Positions 7,819 to 14,165 of a stretch of 35,476 bases of DNA are shown piece by piece. Within the stretch, counting starts at the first letter, position 1. Every line of letters starts with the position of its first letter. Source of the DNA: Phycisphaerae bacterium (GTDB lineage: Bacteria > Planctomycetota > Phycisphaerae > UBA1845); NCBI GenBank assembly GCA_029260035.1, contig JAJDEA010000189.1, forward strand, positions 1 to 35,476. The letters are read 5' to 3'. The translations under genes were made by a program, and so were the position numbers. The notes beneath the pieces are model-generated. The model saw only the letters and a program-made list of their open reading frames with translations, had not been told where the DNA came from and ran no database searches.

Positions 7819-9690
7819 TCATGTGGCAGTCTTCGGTGCGGCGCTCTCACTCGAAGGCAGGTCGAATCTGGCGAAATCGCCAAAAATATCACGGATGTCT
7901 TGGAATGGGTCCCTCTCATGTTCTTGAGCACACTTGATGTACAGGCGCTTCAGTGTGCCGACTTCGATTTTCACCTTCGCTGCGAACGTATTGAGGACCG
8001 GTCGTCCTGGTAGTTCATGCTTCCAAGTTTCACGATCCGTCGTTAATGCTGCATGTAGACGCGCAAACTCCTCTCTTGCAGCATCAGGAACGGCGTTTTC
8101 ACTCAACGCCGCGTCAAGCCGATTGCGTTCCTCAGAACGCCGCACCGAAAAGGCCGCGACCAATTCATCAATGTTGAGGCCATGACAGACCTTCGGCATG
8201 AGGTCGACGTTGCCCGCCGTCATCCTGAGACGATGGGCGACTCGCAGTGCCGCACCATAGGACACAAACGGAGTGGCCAATTCTCTTATGGTTTCACGAA
8301 TGCGCACAGGCTCGCGAAGCCATGAGTCCAAGGGCGCTTCCAAGTGCGCAAAGACGGCGGCAAGGACGTGCTCGTCCAGGAAATAATTCTCCAGGTGGTA
8401 GCGAGGTAGCAATCGGAGACGGCCCTCAGAACGATTCTGCGCATTCGTCGTGTCCGAGATAGCGGTCGCCGCATCGCCGTCTGCGAGCATGAACCAATCG
8501 ATTCCCCAGAGTGCCTTGTGAAGCACGTTTGCCAACGCGGCTGCAAACGTCGCAAGCGTACCTTTCCCGCCTGCTGGAACAAGAACCAACTCGGGATGGT
8601 CAGCCCCAGCGATCGCACCGTATGTCTGCTTGTCGAGACTATTCTTTTCTCCCTCGATGAGCACTAGGCGCTTACCGAGAGAGATCACACCGACTGATTG
8701 TCCAAGCAGATTTAGAACGACAGAGTTTTCGTCGTCTTCACGTACAGTGATCGCTTGATTCCGCGGTGGTTCGTTTACGGGGGCGATGAATACCACTGTT
8801 TGGTCTAGCGAAGCGGTAATGATGTCCGGTGAATGCGTACAAAAAATAAACTGATTACGTTCACCGGCATCTCTTAGCGTTCGAAGTAACCGGTAGCTCA
8901 GCTCTGGATGAAGGTGAAGCTCTGGTTCGTCGAACACCACAATGCAGTCTTGCGGATCACGTAGAAGGAAATCGAAAACGATGGTCACGACCTCGCGTTC
9001 ACCGGAGCTAAGAGAAGTAAGTGGGAGTGTTGTATCTCCTACTCGGTATTGAATCTCCTGCGTCTTTTGGTCGAGTCTTATCAGGCTCTTTCCAGGCAGT
9101 AACCTTGAGAATGCCTGCTTGAACTTCTCCAAAGGGTCACCCAGTTGAAGTGGCATGCTTGTTTCACCTGCATCCATTAGTTTGAGGGCACGGTCGGAGA
9201 TACCCTCCTTGTGACTGCGGACTTTGCGTAACATCGAATGAATCACGTCCTGGAACCGATTGCGGACGGGTTGAAATGAGTGATTCCATCCAATGGCTTC
9301 GTCGAAGGGATCCTGGAAGTCCCATGACCAAGCATAAGGTTGAATGTTCTCAAATGATCTGGACGAATCGAAATTCAGCACACCGCCACGAAGCCTGCCT
9401 CGCTTCTGCCCTCGCTGGAGGTATGACCGAAGTATTTGAGCCTGATTGGCGTCTGTCGTGACGAGCGTCTGCAGTCCGCCCCACAACTTCCGCTCCGCAG
9501 CACTTGTTGCGGAGACCTTGATATGAACGTTGCTGTTTTGTGGGTTCTGGAAATGCTCCAAGAGCGCCGTAATTGCACGAGTCTTCCCAACACCATTCGG
9601 TCCGGCGACGACTACCACCTCTGTTAGTTCATTCATCTCTACGATTTGGAGCGGTGGAATCTGAAATAGATGGAATTCGACGAGCTGCAT
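7819..9690 (-). CDS. SMC/ABC-type ATPase fused to DUF4435 (TOPRIM-like) domain
   Basis: This is a 623-residue protein. The ATPase half has Walker A GPNGVGKT at 30-37, signature LSSGE at 227-231, Walker B CIVVFDEPELHLHP at 249-262 and the H-loop CTHSPD at 284-289. This is the AAA_15/AAA_21 arrangement of OLD and AriA-like proteins. After residue 340 comes LVLIEGEKNS, then LADGDA at 402-407 and YHLENYFLDE at 431-440. These are the acidic marks of DUF4435, a TOPRIM-related nuclease domain known from AriB of the PARIS defence system. AriA-AriB fusions are known. The start at 9690 has CAGGAG upstream. The TIR gene follows at once. Likely role: an ATP-dependent sensor scaffold of an anti-phage system with its own nuclease-like domain. 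Function is inferred from domains and context. Confidence 0.85.
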   Translation of the reverse strand: MQLVEFHLFQIPPLQIVEMNELTEVVVVAGPNGVGKTRAITALLEHFQNPQNSNVHIKVSATSAAERKLWGGLQTLVTTDANQAQILRSYLQRGQKRGRLRGGVLNFDSSRSFENIQPYAWSWDFQDPFDEAIGWNHSFQPVRNRFQDVIHSMLRKVRSHKEGISDRALKLMDAGETSMPLQLGDPLEKFKQAFSRLLPGKSLIRLDQKTQEIQYRVGDTTLPLTSLSSGEREVVTIVFDFLLRDPQDCIVVFDEPELHLHPELSYRLLRTLRDAGERNQFIFCTHSPDIITASLDQTVVFIAPVNEPPRNQAITVREDDENSVVLNLLGQSVGVISLGKRLVLIEGEKNSLDKQTYGAIAGADHPELVLVPAGGKGTLATFAAALANVLHKALWGIDWFMLADGDAATAISDTTNAQNRSEGRLRLLPRYHLENYFLDEHVLAAVFAHLEAPLDSWLREPVRIRETIRELATPFVSYGAALRVAHRLRMTAGNVDLMPKVCHGLNIDELVAAFSVRRSEERNRLDAALSENAVPDAAREEFARLHAALTTDRETWKHELPGRPVLNTFAAKVKIEVGTLKRLYIKCAQEHERDPFQDIRDIFGDFARFDLPSSESAAPKTAT

Positions 9691-10405
9691 GTTGGACTCC
9701 TGGCGACGTACCTGTGGGTTGTTTACATAAAATTACGTGATCGGCAAACATCGGTGCCGTTGCGCCGTCGTACTCATGGTACGCGATTTCGCCGTCGAGC
9801 GATTGCCGGAAAGGAAGGTATATCATTCGCATTCATAATGCATGCCCGCAATGTTGCGTCGCTCGATTTCATGATCTCAATGAGTTTTTGCCCGATTTAT
9901 GGGTTAAGAAAAAAAGAGCAGGTGATCTGATCGGGTTCGCTCTAGGCCGCACAGATCAAACAGCACAAACGTGACGGTCTCGTTGTGCAGCGACTTTGGG
10001 TGCGAGCGTATCCACAAACTGGCACTCTAGCGTATGTGTTGCCGTTTGATAGCGCTTGTGACAATGGCCCCTTACCACCAATACTTAATATTTGATATCA
10101 TTCATTCCTAGTAATAACGTGGCACCACGAGCAACCATGTATTCCCAATGATAGCAAAACCGCTTGGGGTCGTGCCATAGGGTAAACACCCTAATCTGGG
10201 TGATGAGATTTGATAAGAACCCAGGGGTTTAAGGATCTGCCCAAATCGAAATCGTCACGAAGAAGTATTGGCACCTTGTCCTGATGTTGGCTTTTGATCA
10301 ATAAGACCTACTGCCCCAGTCTTGCGATCACAGATCGCACAGGAAACACCCACATCTCCACAGAGTCAGGCTTGCAGGGCCGTTCACGCCATTTGAGTGT
10401 CGATT
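9691..10405. other. Intergenic region upstream of the ATPase-TIR operon
   Basis: About 0.7 kb lies between the ATPase start and the next minus-strand gene. It should contain the promoter of the defence operon, but no clear -35/-10 pair can be chosen with confidence. One copy of the recurrent palindrome lies at 10163-10200. A short minus-strand open frame at 9629-9832 overlaps the ATPase start by 62 bases and is not supported. Nothing else is recognised. Confidence 0.4.
10163..10200. repeat. Intergenic motif copy B (CATAGGGTAAACACCCTAAT)
   Basis: GGGGTCGTGCCATAGGGTAAACACCCTAATCTGGG contains the inverted arms TAGGGT and ACCCTA around a short AT-rich centre. It shares GTGCCATAGGGTA with copy A and TGCATAGGGTAAATACCCTATG with copy C. 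It may be a regulatory site or a remnant of a small repeat element. Confidence 0.45.
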
Positions 10406-10804
10406 TTATCGTAACGATGACGGACTCATCGCTCGTCCCCAACCGTCATACCCGGTCCCATTCGCGTTGAAATAGAAATCTACGTCATCGACTTGGAGCA
10501 CGTGCAGGCCATCCTGATGGGGAGAAAAATTGACCTTTGCTTTCACATCGGCGATATCCTTGAGATCCGCAACGAAACGTCCAAGATCGTTTCCAGAACG
10601 AGCGGCAATGGATTCGTCTTCGTCACCGGTGACGTACTGACGCGCACAACATCTTCCATTCTCATCGGTCCAGAGATGGGGATGATTCTCGGCTGTTCTT
10701 CCGACATCGTAGTCGCGAACTTCAGCGACGAGATTATTGCGATTCACATTTACCGACGCCACGCCGCCATCGATACTGACAAGAACATTCGGGTTAGTGA
10801 TCAT
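10406..10804 (-). CDS. Small hypothetical protein, 132 residues
   Basis: The protein begins MITNPNVLVSIDGGVASVNV and continues to VAEVRDYDVG. It resembles small proteins from plasmids, phages and genomic islands that open with 'VLV.I.GG.A.V' and 'V.V.I.DYD', but no function is known to me. It has a soluble, mixed beta composition with many aspartates and ends in YFNANGTGYDGWGRAMSPSS. The start at 10804 is chosen because the protein-like sequence begins there and GGTGG lies nearby; the frame is open to 10903. It is divergent from the recombinase gene, with a large hairpin between them. It is probably part of the same accessory unit. Confidence 0.55.
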   Translation of the reverse strand: MITNPNVLVSIDGGVASVNVNRNNLVAEVRDYDVGRTAENHPHLWTDENGRCCARQYVTGDEDESIAARSGNDLGRFVADLKDIADVKAKVNFSPHQDGLHVLQVDDVDFYFNANGTGYDGWGRAMSPSSLR

Positions 10805-10860
10805 GAATAACCACCATTGGCATTGCGTTGTTTTTTCATGATGGGTGAAAGGCATAGGCC

Positions 10861-11003
10861 TATATAGCTGTTCAACTGATTTGTGAAGGCAACGCGACGG
10901 CATGATTCGTACGCCCCTAAAAAGCGTACCAAAGTGGTCGCGACCCGGTCGGGGCGGTGACCACTTTGGTACGCTTTTTAAGGGCGTAACATTTATATAG
11001 CTG
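10861..11003. repeat. Direct repeat TATATAGCTG bracketing a hairpin
   Basis: TATATAGCTG occurs at 10861-10870 and again at 10994-11003 in the same orientation, one on each side of the 77-bp hairpin. The copies could be a duplicated target, recombinase binding sites, or promoter elements facing the two divergent genes. The exact 10-base identity is seen directly; its meaning is open. Confidence 0.5.
10911..10987. repeat. Large inverted repeat with 29-nt arms
   Basis: The left arm at 10911-10939 and the right arm at 10959-10987 are reverse complements with one mismatch (CCCCTAA against TTAAGGG). The loop of 19 bases is GC-rich (CGACCCGGTCGGGGCG), and part of it can itself pair. The arms include AAAAAGCGTACCAAAGTGGTC. 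The element lies between divergent genes, so it is not in a terminator position for either, although it has AAAAA/TTTTT tracts. It could be a recombinase site, a regulator's operator or a small mobile hairpin element. Confidence 0.8.
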
Positions 11004-11020
11004 CGCGTCCCAGGAAACGT

Positions 11021-12211
11021 ATGTCATGGAAAACCCGTTTTGAAAATGCCCGAGGTACGCTCAATAGCGATGAGAAAATTTGCGAAACCAACCGTCGATT
11101 GTTCGAGGAGTTTTTTGACTTCGAGGAATACAAACTCAAACGGCAGAATCGATTAACGAATCTGGATGAATCGAGCTACAAGACGCTCTACGGCTACGTA
11201 ATTCGATTCCGTAACGTCAACAAATGGTTTGGTAACAAACCGTGGAAGAATCTTACCAAACCTGACATCAAGCGCGTTTACGATGACCTCGAGGACGGCG
11301 TGATCAAGAACGTCAAAGGACTGCCATTCGGAGATCTGCCGGGCTATTACAACAAGATATTCAAGAGCAAGCCGTTTCGATTGGCCGGCAAATCCGAATT
11401 AGCCAAGGATGTGATCGAGTTTTCCACGGGAACGGGAGACAGGGAAGTCCGCTACGTCACCGAAGACACATTTCGGAAGATGGTCAGCGTCGTGTCTAAT
11501 CCATTACACCTCCTTCTGTTCTGGCTGGCCTGGGATGTCGGCGAAAACGTCGACGCTTTGCTCAAGCTTACGAAGCGGGATTTCATCAGGCAAAGCAACA
11601 AGCAGACCCAGGAGGGCGAATACCTTGTTAACTTCCCAAAGGCCAAGATCAAGCGTAGCCGACGTTCTAGGACAGAGCCAACGCTTTATCCGGAAACGGT
11701 GCGATATGCCGACATGGTTCTTGCAGAAAGAAACACAGATGACAAGTTGTTCGACTTTGAGTATCGCCAGGCGCTCAAGGTCATGCACGCTGTGGTCAAG
11801 AAGTCAGGCGCGACCTGTTTGCCCAACGGAGATAGGGTGAGTTGGAAGGACTTGCGTTCGGGGATGGCATGTCATCTTCTGAAATCTGGATGGATGCGGG
11901 AAGAGGTTGATGCACGTCTTGGCCATACCCCACAATCCAAAGCGCTTAATGCATATATCAACTACCTGGCTATCGATCGGGAACGGCCTAAGAAACGATT
12001 GTTTGATTCCAGTCTAGAGGAGATCCAAAACAAATTCGAGGAAGCCCAGCGTCGTGAGAAGCTCACGACCGAACGCTTACAGCGGCAACAATTAGAGACT
12101 GATTCTCTCAAGGTTCAGATTGGACAGGTCTTGGAACTACTTGGCGAGCAGCAGGAACTTGCGCGCGGCTTGACTAAGATTCAAAAGCAGATTCAGAAAC
12201 GAGCTATTTGA
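11021..12211 (+). CDS. Tyrosine recombinase/integrase, archaeal-like type
   Basis: This 396-residue protein has a SAM-like N-terminal DNA-binding region (about 15-125) and a phage-integrase catalytic domain. The segment WKDLRSGMACHLLKSGW carries Arg279 of the HxxR box, with the usual His replaced by Lys276. His302 lies in RLGHTPQSK and the nucleophile is most likely Tyr312 in NAYINYLAIDR. The first catalytic Arg is not at its usual place: AWDVGENVDALLKLTKRDF stands where bacterial enzymes have GxRxxEL. This WD.GEN...LL.L variant is one I associate with archaeal integrases; that is a recollection to be tested. The C-terminus (about 330-396) is a charged coiled coil. The start at 11021 has AGGA just upstream and TTTATATAG 26 bases before it. 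It probably mobilises the surrounding small accessory block. Confidence 0.85.
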   Translation: MSWKTRFENARGTLNSDEKICETNRRLFEEFFDFEEYKLKRQNRLTNLDESSYKTLYGYVIRFRNVNKWFGNKPWKNLTKPDIKRVYDDLEDGVIKNVKGLPFGDLPGYYNKIFKSKPFRLAGKSELAKDVIEFSTGTGDREVRYVTEDTFRKMVSVVSNPLHLLLFWLAWDVGENVDALLKLTKRDFIRQSNKQTQEGEYLVNFPKAKIKRSRRSRTEPTLYPETVRYADMVLAERNTDDKLFDFEYRQALKVMHAVVKKSGATCLPNGDRVSWKDLRSGMACHLLKSGWMREEVDARLGHTPQSKALNAYINYLAIDRERPKKRLFDSSLEEIQNKFEEAQRREKLTTERLQRQQLETDSLKVQIGQVLELLGEQQELARGLTKIQKQIQKRAI

Positions 12212-12267
12212 TTGGGCGGCACAAATCAGGTGATCGCTTATAGGTTGTGCAAGGTGAATGACTCTGC

Positions 12268-12417
12268 ATGGTTGAAGACGAAGCATCAGAAATGAGTCTC
12301 GAGCAATTGTTTGAGATGGAAGAAGAGATGATTCACGAGATCGAAAAAAACACGGAGCGGATGCGGGAAATCTTGACTGCGAACAAAGGACGAAATTCTC
12401 TCGAAACATCAAGTTGA
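12268..12417 (+). CDS. Small acidic helical protein, 49 residues
   Basis: The frame starts at ATG 12268, 56 bases after the recombinase stop, with AAGGTG about ten bases upstream. It encodes MVEDEASEMSLEQLFEMEEEM followed by a basic stretch KNTERMREILTANKG. It is a predicted amphipathic helix, almost certainly forming a coiled coil. It lies on the same strand as the recombinase and may belong to the same accessory unit. No known family is recognised. Confidence 0.45.
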   Translation: MVEDEASEMSLEQLFEMEEEMIHEIEKNTERMREILTANKGRNSLETSS

Positions 12418-12573
12418 CGGATGAGATCAAGAAACCGGCGGCTTAATGGCACGATCCGTTTGAGCGTCATCCGGACTGATACGCAGTACCAAATGCGGCG
12501 TTGCGAGCACATTCGAGATATCACTCCTGCCACCATAATTCTTAAATAGGCCCTTCTCCTTTGCGCGCTCCAA

Positions 12574-12786
12574 ATGGAAACCAAAAACAAAATGCAAGAA
12601 TTGAAAATCAATGAAGAAGAACTAAATGCGCTAGACAGCATACTCAACGAGTTTGTGGAGACGTTGGACCCGGAGGTTCACAAAGATGATCTGCGAGATG
12701 TCGAACTGGCCGGCGGGTTGGTGATGAGACTGTGGGAACACCTGGAGGTCTTGCGGCCGACGCAGAACGCGAAGCCAGCCGAATAG
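12574..12786 (+). CDS. Small acidic protein, 70 residues
   Basis: The sequence METKNKMQELKINEEELNAL leads into DSILNEFVETLDPEVHKDDLRDVELAGG and LVMRLWEHLEVL. It is mostly helical and acidic with regularly spaced leucines. No Shine-Dalgarno sequence is visible (CGCGCTCCAA precedes the ATG), but CTTAAATAGG lies about 29 bases upstream. The codons look protein-like and the frame is undisturbed. The family is unknown; it could be a small regulator or the antitoxin-like partner of an accessory element, but nothing in the sequence proves this. Confidence 0.5.
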   Translation: METKNKMQELKINEEELNALDSILNEFVETLDPEVHKDDLRDVELAGGLVMRLWEHLEVLRPTQNAKPAE

Positions 12787-12861
12787 CCGAGCGTAGCATT
12801 GCGTATCACCAAAAATTCAATTAAGTAGAACCTCGTAGCGTGAAGGTTGGAGTGAGTTCTT

Positions 12862-13260
12862 ATGATGACAACGAACAAACCGAGAGTTCTTGATGTAGGC
12901 CAATGCGATTATGACCATGGCAACATTCATCATATGCTATCAAAGGAGTTTGGCGCAGATGTGAAACGGGCTGCCACCGGTGAGGAGGCATTTCATGCTG
13001 TATGTGCTGAGCGCTACGACTTGGTGCTGGTTAATCGCGTTCTTGATGCAGATGGAGCGTCTGGTCTGGATTTCATACAACGGTTGAAGTCCAACGATAA
13101 GACACGCACAACACCTGTGATGCTTGTTAGCAATTATGCTGATGCGCAAGACGTAGCAGTTGATTCTGGAGCAGCGAAAGGGTTCGGCAAGAGCATGTTG
13201 ACCGACCCCGAAACACGTGACCGGTTAGCGTCGTTTTTTGAACAAAAAAAGCCTCAGTAA
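12862..13260 (+). CDS. Stand-alone receiver-like protein lacking the phospho-acceptor Asp
   Basis: This 132-residue single receiver domain opens PRVLDVGQCDYDHGNIHHML, where the usual acidic pair DD is DxxxCDYD. The segment DLVLVNRVLDADG at 53-65 has Asn58 exactly where the phosphorylated aspartate (DLVLLD) should be. The conserved lysine is present as Lys110 in GFGKSML. The RVLDVG.C..DH opening and the VNR variant match a receiver subfamily I remember from planctomycetes. It is therefore probably a phosphorylation-independent protein-interaction module. GGAGTG stands about 8 bases before the start. It has no output domain, and the HDOD protein 0.9 kb downstream is a possible functional neighbour. 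Confidence 0.75.
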   Translation: MMTTNKPRVLDVGQCDYDHGNIHHMLSKEFGADVKRAATGEEAFHAVCAERYDLVLVNRVLDADGASGLDFIQRLKSNDKTRTTPVMLVSNYADAQDVAVDSGAAKGFGKSMLTDPETRDRLASFFEQKKPQ

Positions 13261-13270
13261 CACAATAACG

Positions 13271-13375
13271 ATGATAAGTACCATTAGCCCGACCTTTATT
13301 TACGAAGGTTTCCCCGTCATCGAGGTTGATGCGGCTAGGATCAAAGTGCAAATAGCACATCCAGCGGATGAGTAA
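13271..13375 (+). CDS. Possible small ORF, 34 residues
   Basis: The frame begins 10 bases after the receiver gene and encodes MISTISPTFIYEGFPVIEVD followed by a short mixed tail. The residues look protein-like and the position suggests translation coupled with the receiver gene, but it is very short, has no clear ribosome site and matches nothing known to me. Confidence 0.3.
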   Translation: MISTISPTFIYEGFPVIEVDAARIKVQIAHPADE

Positions 13376-13510
13376 ACGCGTGGCATGCGGCGCAATTAGG
13401 GAGTTCGAATCGGGCTCACTCTTCCAGGTGGAAAGTAGAGCTTACGCGGACAGCTGACAGACCCAACACACCGAAAACTATTTAACCCCACAAAGATTCC
13501 AAGTACGAAG

Positions 13511-13657
13511 ATGAAAACCGCAATTGAGAAATCAAAGCAGCATACCATGAGCATAAGGCAACGCCTGGCGGAGCTTCGCGAAATTTTCGCACGGATCGAC
13601 GCCGATCCTCAATTAAAAAAAGGAATTAGGCAATTCATCAAACTGACTTCTCAGTAA
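13511..13657 (+). CDS. Small basic protein, 48 residues
   Basis: The frame encodes MKTAIEKSKQHTMSIRQRLA, then ELREIFARIDADPQLKKG, ending with KLTSQ. It is a basic helical peptide with heptad-like spacing. No Shine-Dalgarno sequence is evident; CTATTTAAC lies about 30 bases upstream. The internal ATG (MSIRQRL) is an alternative start. The family is unknown. Confidence 0.4.
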   Translation: MKTAIEKSKQHTMSIRQRLAELREIFARIDADPQLKKGIRQFIKLTSQ

Positions 13658-14165
13658 AGACTTTTTTGAGTTCATTGTAGCCGATGAACGTCGGCGGCCG
13701 CATGTTCCTTGCAAGTGCCACGAACCGGTAGGCCTGCATGGCATTCGTTCCACGCATTGTCTGCCAACTTCTACAAATCCTCAATGCATTGGGCCGAATA
13801 GTCAAACTGGGAGGTGTCGGGACAATCGCATCCAAATTGTGATCGCAGATCTTGGTACAGAAACAGTGTTGATTGCATGGCATCGGAATGAACTGGCTGC
13901 AATAAGTCTGCGATTTCGGCGGCCAGGAAGAATTCGATAATCTAGATGCGATTGCCTGTAGGGTGACGACATTGCGTCTGTCCTCTTGTGCGTGAATATC
14001 AATTCGATTAGCATGATAAGAAGTAATGAGTCGGGGCCACACCATATTGGGCTAATGTTGACGTAGGTTGAGAAAATCTTTCTGACCAACTCATAGGCCT
14101 ATATTTCGTTGCAAGCAAAAGGTGCGAGCTCGTGTCATGTGTCAGATTTCACACGGGAGTGAAGC
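13658..14165. other. Intergenic region before the HDOD gene
   Basis: About 0.5 kb with no supported gene. A minus-strand open frame (13638-14045) lacks a ribosome site and a known family. Near the right end, TTGACGTAGGTTGAG at 14058 and CATAGGCCTATATTTC at 14092-14107 may form part of the promoter of the downstream gene. The string GCATAGGCCTATA also occurs near 10852-10865. Confidence 0.4.

Noticed and set aside
9629..9832. Minus-strand open frame (67 codons) upstream of the ATPase gene
   Set aside because: It overlaps the well-supported ATPase start by 62 bases and lacks a recognisable family; it is probably chance.
10911..10987. Hairpin as a simple rho-independent terminator
   Set aside because: It lies upstream of both divergent genes, has much longer arms than needed, and the T-tract is inside the stem.
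13638..14045. Minus-strand open frame of 135 codons
   Set aside because: There is no ribosome site or known family, and it overlaps the end of the small gene at 13511-13657. Not supported.
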